This document shows positions 9,133-17,315 of a stretch of DNA of 64,000 nucleotides, piece by piece (within the stretch, counting starts at the first letter, position 1; the number at the start of each line of letters is the position of its first letter). The position numbers and the translations under genes are program-made. Origin of the DNA: Nannocystis punicea (GTDB lineage: Bacteria > Myxococcota_A > Polyangia > Nannocystales > Nannocystaceae); contig NZ_CP114040.1 in NCBI RefSeq assembly GCF_026965555.1, forward strand, positions 1,302,001 to 1,366,000, given 5' to 3'. The notes beneath the pieces are model-generated. The model saw only the letters and a program-made list of their open reading frames with translations, searched no databases and had not been told where the DNA came from.

Positions 9133-9369
9133 TCAGCGGGGGGCGGGCGCGGCGGCGGGCTTGCCGTCGACGGTGAGACGACCGTACTGATCCGCGAGGG
9201 TCTCGCGCTGGGCGCCGAAGATGCCCCGGAGGGCGAAGGACAGCATCCACACGAACAGGCCGGCGAAGACGGCGATGACGACGATCTGGAGGACCCCGGT
9301 GGTCGTGCCGATCGGCGGCCTGGAGGCTTCGAGTTCCCACTTGTTGTCGGAGATTTCGGCGGTGGACAT
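9133..9369 (-). CDS. Small single-helix membrane protein, paralog of the gene at 890-1120
   Basis: This 78-aa protein starts MSTAEI at ATG 9369, followed by DNKWELEASRPP, one hydrophobic helix (about 26-48) and the segment RETLADQYGRLTVDGK. It matches the 76-aa protein at 890-1120 over its whole length, with differences concentrated in the helix and the Ala/Pro tail. It lies 380 bp downstream of the Dab operon on the same strand, with two hairpins in between, so co-transcription is uncertain. Function unknown; a link to the Dab membrane complex is possible but not shown. Confidence 0.75.
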   Translation of the reverse strand: MSTAEISDNKWELEASRPPIGTTTGVLQIVVIAVFAGLFVWMLSFALRGIFGAQRETLADQYGRLTVDGKPAAAPAPR

Positions 9370-9665
9370 GGTTCTCACTCCGGGCGCTCGAAGGCGAGGG
9401 CTCCCGAAGTTGCGCGAGCTTCGGACAGGCACAAGCACGCCGGCCGCGAGCGATGACTGGCGGCCGTGAACGATGTTGGGCTTGTCTCCATCCGGTCCTG
9501 CGGCTCCACCGCCGGTGGCGGTGCGCCGATTTTGTGATGCGTGCGACATCCGTCGCGACAGCGGCGCGCGAGGAGAGCGGCGCGTCAGGTCCGCCGGCTC
9601 GTGTGGCTCACGCCGAGGCGGCTCGCGCGCTGCGGGGGACAGCGTTGAAATGACACCGCGAGCGA

Positions 9666-9683
9666 CATGTCTGAAGAGACATG
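9666..9683. repeat. Interspersed hairpin CATGTCT-GAAG-AGACATG
   Basis: A perfect 7-bp inverted repeat with a GAAG tetraloop, followed 20 bp later by the larger hairpin at 9704-9741. It is one of the clearest members of the interspersed family. Confidence 0.7.
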
Positions 9684-9703
9684 GAGTCCGGTGGGTCGCG
9701 GCG

Positions 9704-9741
9704 TCGCGAGTGAGATGTCCGAGGGGACATCTCACTCGCGA
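9704..9741. repeat. 17-bp stem hairpin with GAGG loop after the Dab operon
   Basis: The left arm at 9704-9720 (ending GTGAGATGTCC) and the right arm at 9725-9741 (starting GGACATCTCAC) pair perfectly around GAGG. The core ATGTCC/GGACAT is that of the interspersed family, extended outward by ten more pairs. It lies ten bases past the stop of the NuoM-like gene on the minus strand, the position of a terminator, but no T-run follows. Confidence 0.7.
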
Positions 9742-9750
9742 TCCCGGGCT

Positions 9751-11256
9751 TCAATCGTCGTCGTCGTCGTGCGGCGGGGCGGCGTGCGCGACGGCGTTGG
9801 CCGGCTCGAGCTTCCGCAGCGCGTCGACGACGCCGGCCCGCACCGCCAGCAGCGGCTGCGGCATGAGACCGCCGATCAGCAGGGTGGCCATCAGCGCGAC
9901 CGAGGCGCGGTACTCCCAGCCGCGCAGGTCGGCGAACGAGCGCAGGTCCTTGGCGTGCTGCGAGCCGGGGCCGAGGAAGGTCTGCTTGAACGCCTTGAAC
10001 AGGGCGACGCCGTTGATCGCGGTGACGACGAGCATGAGCGCGGCGGCCAGCTGATGCTCGTAGAGGAGGCCCTGGATCGCCAGGTCCTCGGCGACGAAGG
10101 AGATCGTGCCGGGGAAGCCGACGGCCGACGCCGACAGCAGCAAGAAGCCGGTGGTGAGCCGCGGAGCGCGGCGGACCAGACCGCCGAGGAGGCGCATGTC
10201 GGTGGTGCCGGCGCGGGCCTCGACCTCGAGGGCGATGAGCATGAGGCCGCAGACCTCGACCACCGACGACATCGACTGGAGCAGCCCGCCCGACACGCCG
10301 GGGGCGTTGAGGGTGGCCAGGCCGGTGAGCACGAGGCCCATCTGGCTGACCCAGAAGTAGCTGATGACGCGCCGCAGGTCGTACTGGCCGACCGCGAGGA
10401 CGGCGCCGTAGAGGGCAGTGACCGCGCCGAGGATCACCAGCGGCGTCGACACCTGCTCGCACAGCTGCGGGAACAGCGGCATGACCACGCGCGCCAGGGC
10501 GAACGAGCCGAGAGAGGTGAACAGCGCCGGCATCGCCGAGTAACCAGGGGCGCGCCAGCCGGCGGCGGTCAGCCACAAGTGCACGGGGAACACGCCCATG
10601 CGCAGGAGGGCGGCGAACAGGAACAACCACCCGACCACCGGCGGCAGCGAGGTGCTGGCCTGCGCCAGCGCGTGCAGGTCGAACGGCGAGGCGGAGCCGG
10701 CGGCGCCGGATTGGGCCATGATCGCCAGCGCGGTCACCAGCGCGAGGGTGGTGCCGGCGATGGCGAGGGTCATGACGAGGTGCAGCGGCCGCGACTTGCT
10801 GCGCCGGGTGTCCTGCCACAGCGGCAGCATCGAGCCGATCCAGAACAGCGCGAGGGTGGCGGCGTCGAGCGCGAGGAAGCAGCCGAGCAGGGTGCCCTCC
10901 ACCGCGAGGATCCGCGCGGCAGTGTTGCCGCGGAGGTCGGAGCGCGGGGTCGACAGCAGCGAGGCCAGGGCGATCGCGGCGGTCATCGGCAGGAGCAGGG
11001 CGTTGAGGCCGTCGACCGCCATGTGGAAGCGCAGCGACATGAACAGGCCCGACTCGAGGTCGTCGCGGTCGAAGTGCGAGTCCCAGCCGTTGAGCAGGAA
11101 CACGCCGAGAGCGACGAAGAAGACCACCCAGGCGACGCCGATGGCGACGTCGCGCTGGCGCGTGGGCTCGCGGATCAGGAACTGGACCACGAACGCCGCG
11201 AGCAGCGGGAACAGCCACAGCAGCGGGATCGCGAGGGCGACGAGGTCGTGGGTCAT
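9751..11256 (-). CDS. NuoM/MrpD-like proton-conducting membrane subunit
   Basis: This 501-aa protein has about fourteen hydrophobic segments and the antiporter-like core shared by NuoL/M/N and Mrp proteins, for example LLRMGVFPVHLWLTAAGW and RRVISYFWVSQMGLVLTGL. It ends in a run of Asp. It starts at ATG 11256 with GGAGG seven bases upstream, and its start overlaps the stop of dabB as ATGA, so translation is probably coupled. It is not part of a complex I operon. Next to DabA and DabB it is best read as a second proton-path subunit of the same carbon transporter; the well-studied Dab systems have only one such subunit. Confidence 0.8.
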   Translation of the reverse strand: MTHDLVALAIPLLWLFPLLAAFVVQFLIREPTRQRDVAIGVAWVVFFVALGVFLLNGWDSHFDRDDLESGLFMSLRFHMAVDGLNALLLPMTAAIALASLLSTPRSDLRGNTAARILAVEGTLLGCFLALDAATLALFWIGSMLPLWQDTRRSKSRPLHLVMTLAIAGTTLALVTALAIMAQSGAAGSASPFDLHALAQASTSLPPVVGWLFLFAALLRMGVFPVHLWLTAAGWRAPGYSAMPALFTSLGSFALARVVMPLFPQLCEQVSTPLVILGAVTALYGAVLAVGQYDLRRVISYFWVSQMGLVLTGLATLNAPGVSGGLLQSMSSVVEVCGLMLIALEVEARAGTTDMRLLGGLVRRAPRLTTGFLLLSASAVGFPGTISFVAEDLAIQGLLYEHQLAAALMLVVTAINGVALFKAFKQTFLGPGSQHAKDLRSFADLRGWEYRASVALMATLLIGGLMPQPLLAVRAGVVDALRKLEPANAVAHAAPPHDDDDD

Positions 11257-12680
11257 GTGCGGGCCTCCGGCGCGCCGTGGTCGGCGCGCAGGTCGGAGAG
11301 GGCGGGCCGGGCCGGCGCGCGGTCGCCGTTGAGGTCGGGGGCCATGACCGGCAGCGGGGCGCCGGTGCCGGCCTCGGGCTGGCGGCCGTGCAGGGCGAGG
11401 AGGCCGTTCTCGAGGCGGTCGAGCAGGCGCGAGAGGTTCATGATCGGGCGGGTGACGAGGCGGTCGAGCGCGGGCTCGACGGCGAAGCGCTCGAGCGCGA
11501 GGCGGTACAGCGCGCGCCGGCGGACCAGGGCGACGCCCTCCCAGCGCGCGGCGGCCTCGTCGGAGTCGGTGCGGCCGAGCGCGGCCTGCTGCCACAGCGC
11601 GTCGTGCAGGGCGGTGGGCGTGCGCAGGAACTGGTAGTAGCGCAGGGTCGCGTGGGCGATCAGGTGGACGGTGGCGAGGGTGTAGAAGCCGAGGCCGCAC
11701 TCGACGAACATCAGGCCGACCTGGCTGGCGGTCGCGTGGGCCACCGCCGACTTGGCGTCGGCGCTGACCTGGCTGCTGAGCGCGGCGATCACCGCGGTCG
11801 TCAGGCCGACGACGATCAGGACGACCCGCGTCGTCAGCGACTGCTCGAGCAGCGGGGCCGCGCGCAGCAGCAGGAACACCCCGGCGTGGACCGAGAGGCT
11901 GCCGTAGAACACCGCGGAGGAGGCCGTCGGGCCCTCCATCGCTCGCGGCAGCCAGCCGCCGACCGGGAACTGCGCCGACTTGCCCATGGCCGCGAACACC
12001 AGCGCCAGGCCGATCGCCAGCCCCGCGGCCGCGCCGGCGTGGCCCGGCAGCCGGGCGAAGATGTCGACCCACACGGTGGTGCCGAGCCAGTGGTGCAGGC
12101 CGACCGCGCCGAGCAGCAGGCCGATGTCGCACACGCGGTAGGTGACGAGCACGCGCAGGGCGGCCTGCACCGGCATGGCCCGCTCGTGGAAAAAGGCGAC
12201 CAGCAGCACCGAGCTGAGACCGACGAACTCCCAGCCGATGAACAGCAGCTCGACGCTGCCGGCCAGAACCAGCAATTGCATGCCGGCGGCGAAGAACAGG
12301 GTGAGCACGAAGAAGCGGACGAAGCCCGGCTCGCGGTGCAGGTAGGTGGTCGAGAACCGCACCGTGGTCACCACCATGAGGGCGACGAAGGCCGACATGA
12401 CCGCGGCCAGGCCGTCGAACAGCATCACCAGCGGGAAGCTGTACTCGGCGGCGTCGTACCAGTTGCCGAGTCGGTAGTCGACTGGCCCATGGGACAGGTG
12501 GAGCGCGAGCCCGCAGGCGGCGCTGAGGAGGCTCAGCCACACCGCGACGGTGGTGATGCGGGCGACCAGGCGCTCCGACGGGCGGGCGCGCGGGAGCAGC
12601 AGCAGGGCGATGACGATGGCGCCCAGCGCCGGCCACACGGGCGCCAGAGCGAAGCCGGCGGACAGCAGATCAGGAAGCAT
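11253..12680 (-). CDS. dabB: DabB, NuoL-like subunit of the inorganic-carbon transporter
   Basis: This 475-aa membrane protein of the NuoL/MrpA type has about a dozen hydrophobic segments and the conserved blocks ELLFIGWEFVGLSSVLLVAF, SAQFPVGGWLPRAMEGPTA and SAVAHATASQVGLMFVECGLG. In these, Lys and His residues are expected on the proton path. A soluble tail of about 130 residues follows the last helix. It begins 11 bp inside the end of dabA and overlaps the NuoM-like gene by 4 bp. In Dab systems DabB anchors DabA and is thought to couple cation (probably proton) flow to CO2 hydration; that role is from the family, not the sequence. Confidence 0.85.
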   Translation of the reverse strand: MLPDLLSAGFALAPVWPALGAIVIALLLLPRARPSERLVARITTVAVWLSLLSAACGLALHLSHGPVDYRLGNWYDAAEYSFPLVMLFDGLAAVMSAFVALMVVTTVRFSTTYLHREPGFVRFFVLTLFFAAGMQLLVLAGSVELLFIGWEFVGLSSVLLVAFFHERAMPVQAALRVLVTYRVCDIGLLLGAVGLHHWLGTTVWVDIFARLPGHAGAAAGLAIGLALVFAAMGKSAQFPVGGWLPRAMEGPTASSAVFYGSLSVHAGVFLLLRAAPLLEQSLTTRVVLIVVGLTTAVIAALSSQVSADAKSAVAHATASQVGLMFVECGLGFYTLATVHLIAHATLRYYQFLRTPTALHDALWQQAALGRTDSDEAAARWEGVALVRRRALYRLALERFAVEPALDRLVTRPIMNLSRLLDRLENGLLALHGRQPEAGTGAPLPVMAPDLNGDRAPARPALSDLRADHGAPEART

Positions 12681-15600
12681 GCTTCACCTCGTTGGGGGTG
12701 ACGACGCGCGCGGGCTTGAGGCACTCGACGCGGCCGGCGCACCAGTCCTCGGAGCGCGGGACCACCGGCAGCTCGACGGGCGTCGGCTCGTACTTGCGGA
12801 AGCCGAAGCGGGCGTCGAAGGTCCACATCTCGCGGGTCTCGGGGTGGATCGCGGTGACCCGCACCCACTCGTTCAGCACCAGCTCGGCGACCGCGGCCTG
12901 GCGGGTCAGGATGTCCTGCAGCACCTCGGGGGTGGCCTCGACGATCACCTCGAGGCGCATCGGCTCGTGCATCTCGGTCGCCTGGGTCGGCAGGCCGGTC
13001 CGCAGGTCGCTCGACGAGCCGTTCATCACCCCGGCCAGGGCGGTGACGTTGTGCGGCAGCTTGGTGCCGGAGCCGAGCTTCTCGGGGTCGACGCTCGAGC
13101 AGTAGTAATCGAGGGCGATGCCGGCGCCGACCGGCGAGGTCGCGGCGAGGGTGCGCTCGAGGATCTTGTGGTCGGGGTCGGAGGTCGGGTCGTAGGAGAT
13201 CAGCAGGCAGCGGCGGTCGAGGAACAGGCCGTAGCTCAGCTCGCGCCGGCCGACGATGCTGCAGGCGCAGGTCGAGTGGCCGAGCTCGGCCCGCGGCTCG
13301 CTGAGGTCGACCGAGCGGGCCTCGGCGTGCTTCCACGCGGCGTCGGGGCCGTTCAGCTTCGGCGCGGTCACGAACCGCCGGCAGCGCTCGATCGCGTTGC
13401 GGCGGCACATCTCGGCGAGGATCACCTTGAGGTCGGCGAGCTCGCTGCGGGCCGAGGCCGGCAGCAGGTCCTCGTCGATCCACGAGATCGCCTCGGCGCT
13501 GGTGTCGTAGACGCCGGCGACGAACACCGAGTCGGGCGGGATGACGATGCCGCGCTCGGCCAGCCGCTCGCGCACGTCGGGGCGGTTGCCGATGTGGGCC
13601 AGGTAGCGCGCGTTGGGCCCGCCGCTGCGGCCGCCGCACGCGGCGCACGAGTAGGCGGCGAGCAGCGGGTTGTTGACCGACGAGGTGTCGTGGCCGAGGG
13701 CGACGATCAGCTTGCCGAAGCGCTTCGTCATGCCGAGGTTCTCCAGCAGCGAGGCGACGCGGGCGGCCATCTCGTCGACCGAGAAGCCGGGCAGCAGGTC
13801 CTCGCCGGGGGCCTTGTCGAGGCCGATGCGCGCCGGCGTGAGGCGGGTCTTCGGCTCGGGCAGGATCTTCTTGCGCAGCGCCTGGCGCAGGCGTCCGGCG
13901 GCGCGCGGGGAGAAGATCGACAGCAGGAGCGGCACCACCGAGAACACGCCGGTGACGATGCTGACGAACAGGCCGAGCCACAGCGAGCGCGAGGCCCGGC
14001 CGAACAGCGCGCTGGCCCTGGCGATCTGCTGCATCCGTTGCTTGCGCAGCTGGGCGAGGTCGAACTGCTGCGTCAGCACGACCTCGTCGATGCGGTGCTG
14101 CGGGGTGACGATCACCGGGCACAACGGGAAGGTGCGCGGGTCGTCGATGCCCTGGTAGGCGAACGCGACGCCGAAGAAGCCCGGGCCGCCGTAGGTCTCG
14201 ACCTCCGGCGAGATCTCCTCGAGATAGCGGCGCGACGACTCGAAGCGGTCGTCGAGGCACAGCATCACCTGGAAGCGCGGGGGCACCTCCGGCATGCGGG
14301 CGTGGCGGGCGTTGGCCGCGACCGCGTCGAGCAGCTCGACCCGGTAGTGGCGCTCGTAGGCCTCGTGCCACAGGCGCATGCGAGTCATGTCGTCGTGGCG
14401 GTCGAGGAAGGCGACGAGGGTGTCGATCTCGCCGCGGCTGGCGGCGCGGATCGTCGGCGCGCCGACGCCGGCGTGCTGCGCCAGCTGGAACAGCGGCCAG
14501 GCGGTGTCGTGCGGGCCGCGGACCTGTGGCGGGGCGATCTGCGGCAGGCCGGCGCAGACGCGGCGGAGCTGCGCGGCCGGGCCGGTGTGTCCGACCTGGC
14601 GGGCGATGTCGCGGAAGGCGAACAGGTCGAGGGCGAGGCGCACCGCCAGGAAGTCGAGCAGCTCGATCTTCGCGCGCGAGCGGCCGATCGGGCCGGGCGC
14701 GTGCTCCAGGCGGTGGAACATGCCGGACCAGCCGGGCAGCTGCAGCAGAGTGCGCTCGACGTAGGCCTCGACCTCGTCGGCCTCGACGCCGAGCTCCGCC
14801 AGCAGCTCGAGCGCGACGTCCTCGGCCGTCACGCCGCGGGCCTGCCAGTCCTTCATGCGCTTGCCGGCGCCCCCCAGCCAGCTCGGGCGGATCGACACGC
14901 CCGCCTGCTTGATCCGCAGCCACGCCTGGAAGAACCCGTCGGCGCGGTCGGGCATCGACCAGTGCGACTGGCCGCGGTCGAGGAACGCCGCGCACAGCGG
15001 GATCAGCACCGGGTGCACCAGGTCGTTGGCGTCGATGTCGGTGCAGGCGCGCAGCAGCTCGCGGTGGGTCCACAGCTTGCGCGCGCCGATCACCGGCATG
15101 CCGGCGTAGTGGGCGCAGGCGTCGACGCAGGCGGTCCACAGCGCGCGCACGGCCACCGGCTCGCGGCGCTCGGCGAACGCCGCCGGGTGCAGGCGGTCGC
15201 CGAGCAGCGCCGTCAGCTCGGCCATCGGCGTGCGGAACGGCGGGCGGCCGACGATCTGCGCCGTCAGCTCGGCCTCGTGGCCTTGCAGGTGGGCGAGCTG
15301 CGGCTGCAGCCAGTCGGCGGTGGCGGCGAGGATGGCGTTGCGCGCGTCGTCGGTGGTGTCGGCGGCGAAGTACGTGGTGGCCTGCTCCTCGACGATCTTC
15401 CAGTGCAAGTCGGCCGGCGTCTCGGCGCCGATGCTGTAGCGGGTGACGACGCGGGCGGCGGTCCGCGCCGACGGGAAGCCGGGGACGAGCGGCTCGTCCG
15501 ACAGCGGCTCGTCGGCGAACACCGCGTCGAGGTCGGCCTCGGTGATCCGCCCGGCCGCGTGCTCGTGGCGGTAGCGCTCCTCGGGGAAGTAGCCGCGCAC

Positions 15601-15786
15601 GCCGAGCTTGCGGCGCGCCGCGAGCATGGCCTGGTGGAACGGCAGGTGCTGGAACGCGACGAGCAGGTTGTTGTGGACGAAGACCTCCAGCGGGGCCTGG
15701 ATCGGCAACCATTGGGCCGCCCGCTCGAGCGCGTGACGAAGGCGATCGCGGGGGCCGTGCGCGAGCGCGGCGTCTGATGTGGTCAT
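12670..15786 (-). CDS. dabA: DabA (DUF2309), CO2-hydrating subunit of the inorganic-carbon transporter
   Basis: This 1038-aa protein is longer than many DabA proteins. It has the beta-carbonic-anhydrase-like zinc site expected for the family: Cys510 and Asp512 in VMLCLDDRFESSRR, His699 in VALGHDTSSVNNP, and Cys714/Cys717 in YSCAACGGRSGGPNAR. A single hydrophobic stretch lies at about 602-624. The start at ATG 15786 is chosen because MTTSD leads directly into the conserved helix and earlier codons have no protein character. It heads the operon dabA-dabB-nuoM-like. The likely job is energy-driven conversion of CO2 to bicarbonate in the cytoplasm, here perhaps to feed carboxylations. Confidence 0.92.
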   Translation of the reverse strand: MTTSDAALAHGPRDRLRHALERAAQWLPIQAPLEVFVHNNLLVAFQHLPFHQAMLAARRKLGVRGYFPEERYRHEHAAGRITEADLDAVFADEPLSDEPLVPGFPSARTAARVVTRYSIGAETPADLHWKIVEEQATTYFAADTTDDARNAILAATADWLQPQLAHLQGHEAELTAQIVGRPPFRTPMAELTALLGDRLHPAAFAERREPVAVRALWTACVDACAHYAGMPVIGARKLWTHRELLRACTDIDANDLVHPVLIPLCAAFLDRGQSHWSMPDRADGFFQAWLRIKQAGVSIRPSWLGGAGKRMKDWQARGVTAEDVALELLAELGVEADEVEAYVERTLLQLPGWSGMFHRLEHAPGPIGRSRAKIELLDFLAVRLALDLFAFRDIARQVGHTGPAAQLRRVCAGLPQIAPPQVRGPHDTAWPLFQLAQHAGVGAPTIRAASRGEIDTLVAFLDRHDDMTRMRLWHEAYERHYRVELLDAVAANARHARMPEVPPRFQVMLCLDDRFESSRRYLEEISPEVETYGGPGFFGVAFAYQGIDDPRTFPLCPVIVTPQHRIDEVVLTQQFDLAQLRKQRMQQIARASALFGRASRSLWLGLFVSIVTGVFSVVPLLLSIFSPRAAGRLRQALRKKILPEPKTRLTPARIGLDKAPGEDLLPGFSVDEMAARVASLLENLGMTKRFGKLIVALGHDTSSVNNPLLAAYSCAACGGRSGGPNARYLAHIGNRPDVRERLAERGIVIPPDSVFVAGVYDTSAEAISWIDEDLLPASARSELADLKVILAEMCRRNAIERCRRFVTAPKLNGPDAAWKHAEARSVDLSEPRAELGHSTCACSIVGRRELSYGLFLDRRCLLISYDPTSDPDHKILERTLAATSPVGAGIALDYYCSSVDPEKLGSGTKLPHNVTALAGVMNGSSSDLRTGLPTQATEMHEPMRLEVIVEATPEVLQDILTRQAAVAELVLNEWVRVTAIHPETREMWTFDARFGFRKYEPTPVELPVVPRSEDWCAGRVECLKPARVVTPNEVKHAS

Positions 15787-16767
15787 TGTCGACGGTCTCC
15801 CTGGCCGACGTGTGACGAATGCAGCGATGTTCGCCGGCCAATAACGGCGCGCCCCGGACGGGGCCCGTGGACTCGAGGGTGCACACAGACAGGGCTCGAT
15901 ACGAGCGCATGACGAAGAATTCACAGTCGGGTGAGCGCGGCTTCATTCGCGTCGCACGCGGCAATTCAGCCCGCGATGCCGCGTATCGCCGGGCGCTCGG
16001 CGGCGCAGGTCCGCTGGCAGAATGAGCGCGAGGCGCTCCGCGCCGCTGCAGAGGCGGCGGCGCCACGAACGCTCCGCGAGTTCTTCTCTGCCGGTGGAGC
16101 GCGCTGGCGGACGCTCGCAGCGCGGGCGCGTCGGCGTGGGTCGGTGACGCGCTCGGGCACTGCGAGCGCGTCGAGGAGCCGCGCACGGCCGTCGGGGACG
16201 CGTCGCAGCGTTCGTCGCTCGACCAGGCGGAGCGGCGCTCGCGGCGGGCGGCCGGGCGGCAGAGAAAGATGAACGGATGCTTACGCAGCGTCCGGGCGTC
16301 GAGCGCGCGAGCGTCGGCGTTGCGCGTCCGTGGCCGCGAGGGCGCACGCAGAGGGCCGGGAGGCTTGCGAAGGACGACCCGGCGGGGGCGCTGCCCGCCC
16401 GGCCGCGGTTGCCGAGGCGAACCATCCGGTTACTGCGGTCCGAGAGGATGGCCGTGGGGGCGGATCACCCTCCGCAGGGGGCGAGATCTGCGCCCCCCTG
16501 CCGAGGTCGTTGTGTGTGCAGAGGTCGGGGCCGGCGGCCTCGGCACGGGGCTCCGCGGCGGTCGTCACCCCCGTCGCGCGGGGACGCGGGGACGGCCGCC
16601 CGCGTCGCCGGGGGCGTCGCTCGTCGGCGGCTTGGAGGGCCGTGAAACGTTGTTTCGATGCGACGGCGGGGGGCGGTGCGGCCGCGCCGTTTGACCCTTG
16701 TACGCGGCGGTCGCCTCGCCGACACTTCCTGCGCCCGCGACCTGCGGGATCAAGGAGTGACTACCTC
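15787..16767. other. Long intergenic region without a gene
   Basis: Nearly 1 kb between the divergent dabA and terB-like genes. Both strands carry open frames, but they are Arg/Ala/Gly-rich without ribosome sites or family motifs, as expected from GC-rich non-coding DNA. It should contain the dabA promoter on the left and the terB-like promoter on the right; I see no clear operator or RNA. Confidence 0.5.
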
Positions 16768-17208
16768 ATGGGTCTGCTGTCCAAACTGACCGGCAAGGTG
16801 ACGCCGCAGAAGAAGCCCACCGACGACGCCCTGCTCCTCCACGGGATGCTGCTGATGTGCGGCGCCGACGGGAGCTTCGACGAGGCGGAGCTGCCGACCG
16901 TCGAGAGCTACTTCGCCCAGCTGCCCGAGTTCGAGGGCAAGGAGTTCGGCGACGTGTACCAGGAGGCGGTGAAGATCCTGAAGCGCTTCCCCAACCTGAA
17001 GGACTCGGTCAAGGCGCTCGGCGACCTGTCGTCGCAGCTGGTCAAGAACAAGGCCTACTTGCTGGCGGCCGACATCGCGATGTCGAGCGGCGACGTCGAC
17101 GAGCAAGAGGACGCGATGCTCGAGGCGATGCAGCGCGTGCTCAACGTCGAGGACAGCTTGGCGACCAAGATCCTCGAGGTGTTGACGCTGAAGTATGCCC
17201 GCGCGTGA
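16768..17208 (+). CDS. TerB-like protein
   Basis: This 146-aa all-helical protein starts at ATG 16768 with AAGGAG upstream. It shows two acidic loops in the TerB pattern: MCGADGSFDEAELPTVESYF near 31-50 and SSGDVDEQEDAMLEAMQRVL near 112-131. TerB family proteins (first named from tellurite resistance) are cytoplasmic and often bind metal through these acidic loops. The next gene, 107 bp downstream, encodes a peptidase with a C-terminal TerB domain, so the two probably work together at the membrane or in a stress response. Confidence 0.75.
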   Translation: MGLLSKLTGKVTPQKKPTDDALLLHGMLLMCGADGSFDEAELPTVESYFAQLPEFEGKEFGDVYQEAVKILKRFPNLKDSVKALGDLSSQLVKNKAYLLAADIAMSSGDVDEQEDAMLEAMQRVLNVEDSLATKILEVLTLKYARA

Positions 17209-17315
17209 TCGCGTGAGCGGGCAGTGTGGCGCGCCGACCCGGTGCCGCTCGGCGGTCCGGGGCGGCGCGCGCCGTTTGTGAGCTTCGAGACGGGTGCGAC
17301 GCGAGAGGTGAACCG

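Noticed and set aside
9704..9741. Intrinsic terminator of the Dab operon
   Set aside because: The hairpin is strong and well placed, but there is no U-run and the core belongs to the interspersed family, so it is listed as a repeat with a possible terminator role.
9751..12680. Part of a respiratory complex I operon
   Set aside because: Only NuoL- and NuoM-like membrane subunits are present and they overlap a DabA gene; no Nuo peripheral subunits occur, so a Dab transporter is the better reading.
12550..15777. Open frame of over 1000 codons on the plus strand opposite dabA
   Set aside because: It is the complement shadow of dabA; composition is Gly/Ala/Arg/Val/Asp without any domain, while the minus strand has the DabA zinc site.
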